This document shows positions 1-7,876 of a stretch of 28,377 nucleotides of DNA, one piece after another. The stretch covers positions 1 through 28,377 of the forward strand of contig JAGQLJ010000044.1 of the NCBI GenBank assembly GCA_020429495.1, in the 5' to 3' direction. Position 1 is the first letter of the stretch. Every line of letters begins with the position of its first letter. Under the pieces are notes generated by a model. It searched no databases. It worked only from the letters and a program-made list of their open reading frames with translations, and was not told where the DNA came from. The translations under genes were made by a program, and so were the position numbers. The stretch is from Candidatus Dojkabacteria bacterium. GTDB lineage: Bacteria; Patescibacteriota; Dojkabacteria; J137.

Positions 1-405
1 AAGGCATTTTACGATTGGGCAATAGGATTCTTTGTATTTTATTGTCTTGCATATATTTTTGGAGGACTTTTAAATTTTACTAATAAAGGTAACTTTGATG
101 GAGTGTTTGTATCAGCATTTGTTTTTGGTTTAGTAGTTGCAGCTCTTCCTGCTGTGCTAGGATTTTTTAAAATTAAAGGGAATAATGGAGCACTTCTTTT
201 AGGAGGCTTAGTAGTTAATTTTATTTTCTATTTCTTAGGATATTATCTTTTTGGATTCTTCACTTTGGCAGATAAAGGTAAAGTAGGATTCTTTCATTCT
301 TCTTTAACTATAAGCGTTGAAGATAAAGTTTTAGGATTAATTTTGATTAGTTTGGTTTCATCAGCTATAATTGTGGCACTTCAATCATTAAGTAAAAGAA
401 AATGA
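1..405 (+). CDS. Small four-helix membrane protein, 5'-truncated by the window edge
   Basis: The reading frame is open from base 1, so the gene starts outside the window; the GTG at 103 is probably not the true start. The visible 134 residues form about four hydrophobic helices: near residues 7-24, 36-56, 63-87 and the C-terminal 112-128, followed by a basic SKRK tail. The Gly- and Phe-rich helix pattern is loosely like the four-TM 'phage holin family 4 / YvlD' type, but I cannot confirm this. It is an integral membrane protein of unknown function. Its TGA overlaps the secG start (ATGA), so the two are translationally coupled, suggesting a membrane or secretion-related role by association only. 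Confidence 0.7.
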   Translation, partial: KAFYDWAIGFFVFYCLAYIFGGLLNFTNKGNFDGVFVSAFVFGLVVAALPAVLGFFKIKGNNGALLLGGLVVNFIFYFLGYYLFGFFTLADKGKVGFFHSSLTISVEDKVLGLILISLVSSAIIVALQSLSKRK

Positions 406-635
406 ATGTAGATGCAATAATTAAATATCTTTTGGCAGTAGATGCTTTTTTAATCATCATTTTTGTTCTGCTACAAACAAGAAGTGGAGGTCTAGGAGCT
501 GTTTTTGGAGGATCATCAGGTGGTGACCTTTATAAATCAAGAAGAGGATTCGAAGCTTTCTTGTATAATGGAACAATATTTTTAGGAATTATATTCGCAA
601 TATTATCTTTAGGTATTGCAGTAATAAGTGCCTAA
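402..635 (+). CDS. secG: Preprotein translocase subunit SecG
   Basis: SecG is the small auxiliary subunit of the SecYEG protein-export channel in the cytoplasmic membrane. The 77-residue product has the family layout: a first helix (about 8-25), a Gly-rich loop with the hallmark GGLGAVFGGSSGGDLYKSRRG (about residues 29-49), then a second helix (about 54-75). Its length matches bacterial SecG. The start overlaps the stop of the preceding membrane protein by four bases. No terminator is obvious in the following 125 bases; a TATAAT at 726-731 may start the next transcript. Confidence 0.93.
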   Translation: MNVDAIIKYLLAVDAFLIIIFVLLQTRSGGLGAVFGGSSGGDLYKSRRGFEAFLYNGTIFLGIIFAILSLGIAVISA

Positions 636-760
636 TAGCTTCTGTTCATATAAGATAATTATTCCTGTTTAAAACATAATAGTGAATATTATATTTACTT
701 TTAACTTTTGAATTTTCATTTATTGTATAATTTGAAAGCAAACTATATTAAAGCTACTTT

Positions 761-2788
761 ATGTTTATATTTAACGCAATTTTAAAATCTATACTTAAAA
801 TTGAAGAAGGCTTATACAAAATTCGAGATGCATTTTGGTCTTATCCAGATTTTTTTGATCCAGAAAAGCATTACAATAAAAAGCTAATAAAACTTTATGT
901 ATCAAGTGTGCCATATTCACACTATATTCTAGCAACGCTAGCATTTTTACTTTTCACTATTCCACTTTTAGCAAGTGGTGTTCCACATGTTTTTGGCTCA
1001 ACAAGGGGATTGTTAATTGAAGGCGTCGTTATGGGGATTGATTCTAATGGAAATGTACAAAAGATAAATAAGATTAATCCAATATTGCCTTCAAATATTC
1101 AACTTGAAAAAGATTTAGTAAATTTAATTTATGAACCATTAATTAGATATCAATATGTTGAAGATGAATCAGGCAAATATGTAGGAGGAGTACAAAATAT
1201 ATTAGCGAAAGAGATTATCACATTACTACCAGGAGCAAATTATGAAATTGAATTAAAAAAAGATGTTAGCTGGCACGATAGCGTACCTGGAAATAACCAT
1301 ACATTAAGTGCAGACGATGTAATTGCTACATTTGAACTTTATTCTTCACTTAGCGAAGATTCCGCTGCAAATATTTACTCTAAAACCATGAAACAGTTGC
1401 AATGGGTTAAAGTAGATGATTATACAATTAGAGTATGTACAAAGCCTAATGAAGAGACAACACAGCCTTGTGATGTTAATCCTAGAATCACATATCCAAT
1501 ATTTTCTAATTTCTTAGAGCTAATTAGTTTTAATATCGTTCCTAAAAAACAAGCTCAAGAAATCAATTCATCTAATGTTGATACAGCTGAACCAAGCCTT
1601 TATAGAAATCCAGTTGGAACAGGATTGTATAAGTTAAAACACTCTGGTGAAAATTCAATCACAGTTGAAATTAATAAAAAGCATGGGCTTTATTCTAATA
1701 ATATAGATATTACTTCAATTAGATTCGAATACTTTGCAACACTTAATGATGCAATATCAGCTCTGCAAAATGCTGAAATTCATTCTCTTGCAACTCTTTC
1801 AGTTGAATATAAAGATAGACTAAAAGAATATACTCAGATTGAAGAACATGTAAGCGATGTACTTTATAATCAATTCTGGGGACTGTATTTTAATCTAAGA
1901 AAAAGACCAGATGAAACTTCAATTGCCCCTAAATTTCTACAAGATGTTAGAGTAAGAGAAGCAATCTCTTCTTCAATAAACCGAGATAAAATCACAAAAC
2001 AAACCTTAAGAGGGGTAGGAGAGGAAGCATATGGGCCAATTCCATCAATATCATACTTCTTCAATCCGGATGCTGGTTGGAATACATATGATGTTGAAAA
2101 AGCAAAAAAATTACTTGATGATGCTGGCTGGAAAATCAGATCTGGAAATGAATTTAGAACAAACTCAGATGGAGATGTTTTAAGATTCTCTCTTTATTTC
2201 GTAGACAATTTTGATAGATCAGAAGTTGCAAAGTCTATCAAAGCTGATTTAGCAGCAATTGGAGTTGATGCAGTTATAAATAGACAAGAACAATCTGGAA
2301 ATCAAGTTTCTGAAAGTAATTCAGAAAGCTGGACACTGCAAGAGCTAAACGACCAGCTATTATCTCCAGGTTTATTTGATGTAATTTTATATGGAATGCA
2401 AACATTTGTTGATCCAGACAGGTATGAACTTTATCATAGTTCTCAAACAAGATATCCTGGCTTAAATATTGCAGGCTATGTAAGTACAGAGCAAACGGTT
2501 GATAAAAATGATGATAGACAAGAAGGTGAGTCTAGCGTTATTCAAGTTCCAAAAGTAGATCGATTTTTAGATCTTGCAAGAAGCTTTAACCCTGAAGACG
2601 ATAGAGATGCACGTAAAGATAGGTACGACACAATTCAAGAATTAATTGCTTCAGATGCACCTGTTGTATATCTATATCACCCAAGGTATCTTTACTTTAC
2701 AAACAAGGCTATTTCAGATGTAGATTTGTCGAATGCTGATAGTTTAGAAGAGAGATTTATTAATATACAGAATTGGGAGTTAAATTAG
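761..2788 (+). CDS. Membrane-anchored ABC transporter substrate-binding protein, family 5 (peptide type)
   Basis: This 675-residue protein belongs to the extracellular solute-binding family 5 (DppA/OppA-like), which captures peptides or similar ligands for ABC importers. Residues 1-52 look cytoplasmic and amphipathic, a single membrane helix lies near 53-72, and the rest is the periplasmic-type domain. Family landmarks include LVNLIYEPLIRY (about 120), WHDSVPGNNHTLSADDV with the typical 'W.DG..ltA.DV' pattern, and VREAISSSINRDKI near residue 400. It lacks a lipobox and uses the membrane helix as anchor. No permease or ATPase genes of a peptide importer lie in the window, so it may act as an orphan receptor or partner a distant system. 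The ATG at 761 has no Shine-Dalgarno sequence; TATAAT occurs at 726-731. Confidence 0.88.
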   Translation: MFIFNAILKSILKIEEGLYKIRDAFWSYPDFFDPEKHYNKKLIKLYVSSVPYSHYILATLAFLLFTIPLLASGVPHVFGSTRGLLIEGVVMGIDSNGNVQKINKINPILPSNIQLEKDLVNLIYEPLIRYQYVEDESGKYVGGVQNILAKEIITLLPGANYEIELKKDVSWHDSVPGNNHTLSADDVIATFELYSSLSEDSAANIYSKTMKQLQWVKVDDYTIRVCTKPNEETTQPCDVNPRITYPIFSNFLELISFNIVPKKQAQEINSSNVDTAEPSLYRNPVGTGLYKLKHSGENSITVEINKKHGLYSNNIDITSIRFEYFATLNDAISALQNAEIHSLATLSVEYKDRLKEYTQIEEHVSDVLYNQFWGLYFNLRKRPDETSIAPKFLQDVRVREAISSSINRDKITKQTLRGVGEEAYGPIPSISYFFNPDAGWNTYDVEKAKKLLDDAGWKIRSGNEFRTNSDGDVLRFSLYFVDNFDRSEVAKSIKADLAAIGVDAVINRQEQSGNQVSESNSESWTLQELNDQLLSPGLFDVILYGMQTFVDPDRYELYHSSQTRYPGLNIAGYVSTEQTVDKNDDRQEGESSVIQVPKVDRFLDLARSFNPEDDRDARKDRYDTIQELIASDAPVVYLYHPRYLYFTNKAISDVDLSNADSLEERFINIQNWELN

Positions 2789-2913
2789 TAATTTCTTTTT
2801 AATATATAGCTTAGTTTTTAATCAAAATAGCGTGAGCTACATTACTAAAACAAGTTCTAGCCTTACTGAAGATGGTTTAGATATAACTGTAGATGCTAAC
2901 AGTTCTGGTATAA

Positions 2914-3252
2914 GTGGATATATATCAAATTTTAGGGGATCCTAAGATAACTAGAATGTTCGCAATTTTTTCTGTAGATTTTCCAGGTTGTAATAAAGAT
3001 ATTACTTGGGATGGTATAGGTGCTGAAAAAGCGTATATGGGTCTAGGAAGCTTAATTGTCTCAATAGCTAATAATCCAATCAACATAAACCATCTTCAAA
3101 CTCTATTTGCTTGGGATAAAATTAGCCCGATATATTTTGCCCCAGACTCACTACAAATTCTTCATATGGAAATATTTGCAGGTTTTCCTGATATAGACTA
3201 TATATTATTAGCAGGAATTATCGATGCAATAGAGCAGACAGCAAGAATTTAA
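2914..3252 (+). CDS. Small hypothetical protein, possibly a frameshifted remnant
   Basis: I do not recognise this product (112 residues from the GTG at 2914, or 98 from the ATG at 2956). The GTG directly follows an in-frame TAA, and no Shine-Dalgarno sequence supports either start. The sequence has two mildly hydrophobic stretches but no clear signal peptide. A terminator follows its stop by about 20 bases, which fits a genuine transcript end. Another frame (2784-2945) encodes an extracellular-looking Ser/Thr-rich stretch that overlaps its beginning. The two could therefore be halves of one gene split by a frameshift. Confidence 0.4.
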   Translation: MDIYQILGDPKITRMFAIFSVDFPGCNKDITWDGIGAEKAYMGLGSLIVSIANNPININHLQTLFAWDKISPIYFAPDSLQILHMEIFAGFPDIDYILLAGIIDAIEQTARI

Positions 3253-3270
3253 GTATTCTATACAACAAGT

Positions 3271-3300
3271 AAAAGCGCACTAAAAAGTGCGTTTTTTTAT
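3271..3300 (+). terminator. Rho-independent terminator after the secG-SBP region
   Basis: A hairpin GCGCACT-AAAA-AGTGCGT (one G-T wobble at the base) is followed by a run of seven Ts. It lies about 20 bases after the stop at 3252 and separates the secG/SBP region from the division cluster. Confidence 0.85.
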
Positions 3301-3350
3301 TTTTTATCCTTGAAATCTTTTCAAAAATCTATAGAATAAATATTAACCCT

Positions 3351-3396
3351 TAGTGGTGAAAAGTGGTGAAAAGTGGTGAAAAAACTGTAGTATAAT
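3351..3396 (+). promoter_or_regulatory. MraZ operator (three tandem 10-bp boxes) and -10 of the mraZ operon
   Basis: Three head-to-tail copies of (A/T)AGTGGTGAA occupy 3351-3360, 3361-3370 and 3371-3380 with exact 10-bp, one-helical-turn spacing. They are followed by TATAAT at 3391-3396. The ATG of mraZ is 25 bases after this -10. MraZ proteins are known to bind short tandem direct repeats containing GTG/TGG upstream of their own operon, so these boxes are very probably its autoregulatory site. Because they cover the -35 region, binding would be expected to repress transcription. Confidence 0.8.
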
Positions 3397-3421
3397 TAAC
3401 AAATTACTGTAATAGCAGAAA

Positions 3422-3865
3422 ATGTTAATTGGAGAATACGCATCACAATTAGGAGATAAAAACAGAGTTTCTATCCCTAAAAAATTAAGAATTGAAATGA
3501 CTGGAAATATATATTTAACCAGAGGATACGAGAATACTTTGCTAATGACAGATAACTCCAGATGGTTAAAGATAATTAAAGAAATCAATTCTAAACCACT
3601 ATTATCTTTAACAACTAGAGAAATTAAAAGATTTATTGTTGGAGGAGCAGCAAAAGTAGATCCAGATTCTCAAGGAAGATTTGTTATTCCAGAATCCTTA
3701 CTTAACTTTGCAAGTATAACAAGTGAAGTTGTATTTGTTGGAGTTGGTGAGTGGATAGAAATTTGGGATAAATCTAAATGGGATGAAAAGCTAGATAAAC
3801 TTTCAGCAGACCTTACAGACTTATCTAATAGTTTATATAAAGAAGTGCTAAATAATGGAAATTAA
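3422..3865 (+). CDS. mraZ: Transcriptional regulator MraZ
   Basis: MraZ is a DNA-binding protein of the SpoVT/AbrB fold that heads division and cell-wall (dcw) clusters and usually represses them. The 147-residue product has two related half-domains. The first begins GEYASQLGDKNRVSIPKKLR (about 4-24); the second is AAKVDPDSQGRFVIPESLL (about 80-98). Each carries the family 'D..gRv.iP..lR' core. Length is normal for the family. It is the first gene of the cluster, with its operator directly upstream, and overlaps rsmH by 11 bases. Confidence 0.95.
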   Translation: MLIGEYASQLGDKNRVSIPKKLRIEMTGNIYLTRGYENTLLMTDNSRWLKIIKEINSKPLLSLTTREIKRFIVGGAAKVDPDSQGRFVIPESLLNFASITSEVVFVGVGEWIEIWDKSKWDEKLDKLSADLTDLSNSLYKEVLNNGN

Positions 3866-4805
3866 TACAAAACATATACCTGTTTTAATTAACGAAACTA
3901 TCGATCTACTTAATCTTAAAGATAATTCAATTTATGTTGATGCAACTTTAGGAGGTGGAGGATATTCCCAAAGAATTTTAGCTTTATGTAAAAATTCTAA
4001 ATTAATTTCATTTGAAATTGATCAAAATGCATATAAAAACTATTTAAATGCTTTAGGGAACCAAAACCCAAGCTCTGATATAACTGAAATCAGCAAATCT
4101 AGCAATACTCAATATATTGTAAATAAAAATTTCTCTGAGTTAGAAGAAATGTTAAGTACATTAAAAATTTCTAAGATAGATGGATTAGTTGCAGATCTTG
4201 GTTGGTCAACAGATCAACTTAGTTCAGTGGAAGGAATGTCTTTTGAAAATGAAAGTGACTTTTTAGATATGCGATTTAATAAAAATTTAGGAGTAACTGC
4301 TGCTGATTTATTAAATGCACTTGGAAAAAGTGAGCTGAAGAAAATCTTTATGAAATATGGAGATTTCTCAGATGCCGAAAGCTCATACCTAGTTAATGCA
4401 ATTTTAGAAAAAAGGAAAAGACATATATTCGATCAAGTTCAATATCTAAACCAAGTCATAGAATCTACTTTTGCAAATGCAAAAGGGAGATCTAATAAGA
4501 ATATTAATCAGACTAAAGCACGTATTTATCAGTCTTTAAGAATTGCTGTTAACAGCGAATACGACAACTTAAATGAACTTTTAAATGCTGGATTTAGCTT
4601 GCTTAATAAATCAGGAAGAATAGTTATTGTGACTTTTCACTCTGGTGAAGCAAAGATTGTTGAAGAATTCATTAATCAACATAAGAAAGAACTAGATATT
4701 CTATCTAAAACAAATGCTGGTGATTATATAACTCCAACATTTGAAGAAATTAAAAATAATAATAAGTCTCGAAGTGCAAAACTTTGGGCAATTGAAAAAC
4801 TATAA
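3855..4805 (+). CDS. rsmH: 16S rRNA (cytosine(1402)-N(4))-methyltransferase RsmH
   Basis: RsmH (MraW) methylates N4 of C1402 in the decoding centre of 16S rRNA using S-adenosylmethionine. The 316-residue protein shows the SAM-binding motif DATLGGGGYSQRIL (29-42), the acidic end of strand 2 (FEID, 53-56), DGLVADLGWST (109-119), LDMRF (137-141) and, near the C-terminus, TFHSGEAKIVEEF. The last corresponds to the usual SFHSLEDRIVK and is somewhat divergent. The gene overlaps mraZ and ends two bases before the FtsL-like gene, consistent with one polycistronic message. Confidence 0.95.
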   Translation: MEINTKHIPVLINETIDLLNLKDNSIYVDATLGGGGYSQRILALCKNSKLISFEIDQNAYKNYLNALGNQNPSSDITEISKSSNTQYIVNKNFSELEEMLSTLKISKIDGLVADLGWSTDQLSSVEGMSFENESDFLDMRFNKNLGVTAADLLNALGKSELKKIFMKYGDFSDAESSYLVNAILEKRKRHIFDQVQYLNQVIESTFANAKGRSNKNINQTKARIYQSLRIAVNSEYDNLNELLNAGFSLLNKSGRIVIVTFHSGEAKIVEEFINQHKKELDILSKTNAGDYITPTFEEIKNNNKSRSAKLWAIEKL

Positions 4806-4807
4806 TT

Positions 4808-5128
4808 ATGAATAATACAAATACAAAGAAAAAAGAAATATTTAAATCTGTAAATAAAAGACTATTTATAGCTGTAATTGTTACAGTAGGGGCTTTTTTT
4901 ACAGTACAAATGTATATTACTTCAGTTATAGGAACTAGTAATGCTGCAATTGAAGAAATTAGAATTGAAAGAGACGAAATAAGACTTGAAAATGAAATAT
5001 TAAGATCCCAAATTGATGAAAAAAAATCTACAAAGACTTTGACAGAAGTTGCAGAACGATATAACCTTTCAGAACAGTACGTACAAAAAATTGACAGTGA
5101 TCAAAACGATCTAGCTCAAAATTTTTAA
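4808..5128 (+). CDS. ftsL: FtsL/DivIC-like cell division protein
   Basis: This 106-residue protein has a basic N-terminus, one membrane helix (about 18-41), and an extracytoplasmic coiled coil rich in Glu, Ile and Arg (about 46-78, beginning AAIEEIRIERDEIRLENE). That is the topology of FtsL and DivIC, bitopic proteins that scaffold FtsW-FtsI septal peptidoglycan synthesis. Sequence identity in this family is low, so the call rests on topology plus position: FtsL lies between rsmH and ftsI in most dcw clusters. It starts two bases after rsmH and ends 11 bases before ftsI. Confidence 0.75.
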   Translation: MNNTNTKKKEIFKSVNKRLFIAVIVTVGAFFTVQMYITSVIGTSNAAIEEIRIERDEIRLENEILRSQIDEKKSTKTLTEVAERYNLSEQYVQKIDSDQNDLAQNF

Positions 5129-5139
5129 TAGATACTTAA

Positions 5140-6966
5140 ATGAGTAGCAATAATCTTGTAAATTCTAAGATCAGGACTATACACTTCCTGTTTTTTTTTA
5201 CATTTGTGCTTATTGTTATAGCTTTAGTAAGATGGCAAATTGTTTATGCTGAAGATTTTAGAAAGATAGCTGATGGTAGAGTATATTCAACTGAATTAAC
5301 TTCTTTGAGAGGAAGTATTTACTCTAAAGATGGCTCAACATTAGCTTATTCAGAGCCAAGATTCGATATGTATATTTGGATGAGTGGTTTAGAGTACGTT
5401 GAAGATAAAAACGTTCAAACCAGAGACGAATTTTTGAAGAAAGTTGCTCCAATTATTGATAAAACTCCTGAAAGTCTTGCAAAAGAAATAAGAGAAAACC
5501 ATGAAGATAACGGACTTTTATGGTTCAAAATAGGTGATAATTTATCTGCTACACAATGGCAAGAATTAATAAACCTAAAAACTGATGAAAACGAAAAAAG
5601 AGAACTACAAGGATTTCAATTCTTGCAATCTTCACAACGAGTTTATCCTGAAGGAAGATTAGCTTCGCATGTGCTAGGTTTAACAAACGAATATAAAAAT
5701 CAAGAAGTTGGACTTGGAGGAATTGAAGGTCATTGGAATGGAGATTTAAATCCAAGAAAAGGGCTCTTGATTAAAGAAACTGATGCAGTTGGGCAATCTG
5801 TTGCAAGCGCTTTATTTGCAACTATCGAACCAAAGCCAGGTAGTTCAATTTATACAACAATTGATAAAAAGTTACAGGCTATTGTTGAAGAAAAAACAAA
5901 AGCTGCTGCAGAGCAATTTGGAGCAGAATCTACATCTACAATCATTATGGATCCAAAAACCGGTGCAATTTTGGCTATGGCTAATTATCCAGACTATAAT
6001 CCTAATTTGAGAGAAGAAACTGATCCAAGTGCTTATACCAATCAGTCAATTACAATTCCATATGAAGTAGGTTCAATTGGAAAGATATTTACATTTGCCA
6101 CAGGTATAGATACGGGAGTAATTACACCTGAAACAATGATTATGCCTGAAGGACATGAAGGATGTGAAAAATTTAGTGATGATCTAGAGCCATTATGCAC
6201 TTGGGATAAAAAGCCTCAGGGTCCACTAACAGCATTTGATTGTTTTGAAAAATCAGATAATGTTTGTTTTTATCACATAGCTCATGACTTTATTATGGAT
6301 CTAGATGATGGTGAAACTTTAGCTCAAGAAGGGAAAGAGAAGACATTTTATGATTATCTATACGACTTTGGAATTGGCAGGAATACTGGAATAGATTTAT
6401 CAGGAGAAGATCCTGGTTTACTAAAAGAACTAAAAAACTGGAATCTTGGAGATGTTGCAGCCTTTTCTTACGGTCATGGTTATTTAACTACACCACTCCA
6501 AGTTATAACTGCTGTATCTGCAATTCCAAATCATGGAGTAAGAATGCGACCACATGTATTAGATAAAGTAATAAAAGGAGATGGAGAGGTTATTGAATAT
6601 GAACCATTACCTTTCGATTTTGAAAAAACTATTATTAAACCAGAAACTGCAGAGCTTGTTGGAAATGTTATGCACCAGATTTATTTAAGTAATATTCCGG
6701 ATTATGAATATTGGTATAGAGATTTAAGAAATTATAATATTGGTATGAAATCTGGAACAGCACTTATTGCAAATCAATATGGATATACAAGTGATGTAAA
6801 TTCAACACAAGTGGGATTTGATATGTCTGATGAAAGATCTTTTATTATGTTGGTAAAAGTTAATAAACCAGAAGGAGGACAGCTTTCTTACTATAACTCT
6901 AGAGTTATGTGGTTAGATATATTTGCAGCTACAAAGGATTATTTGGGAGTACCGAGAATAAATTAG
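5140..6966 (+). CDS. ftsI: Class B penicillin-binding protein, septal transpeptidase FtsI/PBP2
   Basis: This is a D,D-transpeptidase that cross-links septal peptidoglycan outside the cytoplasmic membrane. The 608-residue protein has one N-terminal membrane helix (about 13-31) and a dimerisation/pedestal region (about 50-220, with RGSIYSKDGSTLAY and the RVYPEGRLASHVLG segment). A C-terminal transpeptidase domain follows. All three active-site motifs are present: SIGK with catalytic Ser312, SDN at 372-374 and KSGT at 537-540. The extra cysteines C342, C353, C368 and C376 around the second motif are unusual and might form disulfides. It ends the division cluster and its stop overlaps that of the convergent regulator gene. 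Confidence 0.93.
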   Translation: MSSNNLVNSKIRTIHFLFFFTFVLIVIALVRWQIVYAEDFRKIADGRVYSTELTSLRGSIYSKDGSTLAYSEPRFDMYIWMSGLEYVEDKNVQTRDEFLKKVAPIIDKTPESLAKEIRENHEDNGLLWFKIGDNLSATQWQELINLKTDENEKRELQGFQFLQSSQRVYPEGRLASHVLGLTNEYKNQEVGLGGIEGHWNGDLNPRKGLLIKETDAVGQSVASALFATIEPKPGSSIYTTIDKKLQAIVEEKTKAAAEQFGAESTSTIIMDPKTGAILAMANYPDYNPNLREETDPSAYTNQSITIPYEVGSIGKIFTFATGIDTGVITPETMIMPEGHEGCEKFSDDLEPLCTWDKKPQGPLTAFDCFEKSDNVCFYHIAHDFIMDLDDGETLAQEGKEKTFYDYLYDFGIGRNTGIDLSGEDPGLLKELKNWNLGDVAAFSYGHGYLTTPLQVITAVSAIPNHGVRMRPHVLDKVIKGDGEVIEYEPLPFDFEKTIIKPETAELVGNVMHQIYLSNIPDYEYWYRDLRNYNIGMKSGTALIANQYGYTSDVNSTQVGFDMSDERSFIMLVKVNKPEGGQLSYYNSRVMWLDIFAATKDYLGVPRIN

Positions 6967-7736
6967 TTGTTAACTAATCCCGTTAATATTTCAGATACTT
7001 TGTTTTCTGTGTGATATTCAACTATAACAAATCTGCTGTTAATTCTTAATGGTTGAATGGAATAAAATAGAGGAATATCTTTTCCATGAATGCAAAACAG
7101 CAACATCCTATTTTCTTCAGGAGTATAAGATCTATCTACATTTGATGAAATACTTTTCCAGATGTTACTTGCTATATGGTTGTTTTCTATATCTCGCACT
7201 GTATCTTTATATATTGGATCTTCGTTCATAAAAGAGAGGTTAGAGTAATAAATTGGAAGATAACCTTCTAAAAGTTCTTTATAATAAGTTTTATTTAGTC
7301 GTTCTAGTAGTGGAGAATTTTCTTGAACGATAAGTTGAGCAGTTGTTTTGCCAATCATATTTCTAACTTCATCTTGTGATAAATATAGAAATTTTACAAA
7401 TGCATCAGAGAATTTAATTAATCTCCATCTATCATCTAAAACATAACATAACTTATTCTCTTTATTTAACTCATCACTAGCCTCAATAATTGCTGCATTT
7501 ATCTCAGATTCTGCAGCAGGAATAGCAGTAATCCCAATTAGATAGTCAATTTCTTCATTACTTAGCTTTAGTATTTTACTTATTTTTAAAATAGTTTCCT
7601 TCAAAGGATTGACTTCATTATTTTCTATTCGTGAAAGGGTACCTGCAGATGCATCAATTTCTGTTTCTAAGTCAAACTGACTAATCCCATACCTATTTCT
7701 GAAAAATCTGATTTTGCTTCCTAAACTATCAGGCAT
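6963..7736 (-). CDS. XRE-family transcriptional regulator with PAS/MmyB-like sensor region
   Basis: Residues 6-67 form a classic Cro/cI helix-turn-helix: IRFFRNRYGISQFDLE, then the recognition helix around SAGTLSRIENNEVNP. A linker of about 25 residues is followed by a sensor-like segment starting LCYVLDDRWRLIKFSDAFVKF (about 96-116). This resembles the PAS/MmyB-type ligand-binding domains that follow XRE domains in many regulators. The ligand is unknown. The gene lies 27 bases downstream of tRNA-Gln on the same strand; a TAAAAT at 7760-7755 sits 18 bases before the ATG. Its stop shares the TTAG of the convergent ftsI. It may regulate neighbours or itself; no operator is evident. Confidence 0.8.
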   Translation of the reverse strand: MPDSLGSKIRFFRNRYGISQFDLETEIDASAGTLSRIENNEVNPLKETILKISKILKLSNEEIDYLIGITAIPAAESEINAAIIEASDELNKENKLCYVLDDRWRLIKFSDAFVKFLYLSQDEVRNMIGKTTAQLIVQENSPLLERLNKTYYKELLEGYLPIYYSNLSFMNEDPIYKDTVRDIENNHIASNIWKSISSNVDRSYTPEENRMLLFCIHGKDIPLFYSIQPLRINSRFVIVEYHTENKVSEILTGLVNN

Positions 7737-7754
7737 ATAAAAGTTAGAAGAAGT

Positions 7755-7760
7755 ATTTTA
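7755..7760 (-). promoter_or_regulatory. Possible -10 element for the XRE regulator
   Basis: On the minus strand TAAAAT lies 18 bases upstream of the ATG at 7736, immediately after the tRNA-Gln 3' end. The hexamer 17 bases further upstream is TTCGAA, inside the tRNA T-loop. The gene may instead be read through from the tRNA promoter. Confidence 0.35.
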
Positions 7761-7763
7761 AAA

Positions 7764-7834
7764 TTACCGGATAGGGATTCGAACCCCAATTGTTGGTACC
7801 AAAAACCAAAGTCCTACCATTAGACGATCCGGTA
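7764..7834 (-). tRNA. tRNA-Gln (anticodon UUG)
   Basis: The minus strand folds into a 71-nt cloverleaf. The acceptor stem is TACCGGA/TCCGGTA, the D-arm is GTCT-AATGGTA-GGAC, the anticodon stem is TTGGT/ACCAA with loop TTTTGGT (anticodon TTG at 34-36, U33 present), and the T-arm is TGGGG-TTCGAAT-CCCTA with one G-T pair. The discriminator is A. The first pair U1-A72 is typical of glutamine tRNAs. CCA is not encoded (TTT follows). It reads CAA and, by wobble, CAG. Confidence 0.95.
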
Positions 7835-7844
7835 ATGCGATGAA

Positions 7845-7853
7845 ATTATATCA
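7845..7853 (-). promoter_or_regulatory. Extended -10 promoter of tRNA-Gln
   Basis: TGATATAAT is a perfect TGN-TATAAT extended -10. It ends 10 bases before the mature tRNA 5' end, so the predicted transcript would carry only about 3-4 leader nucleotides. No clear -35 is seen, which is acceptable for extended -10 promoters. Confidence 0.55.
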
Positions 7854-7876
7854 AAATTCTATAATTCTATCTATGG

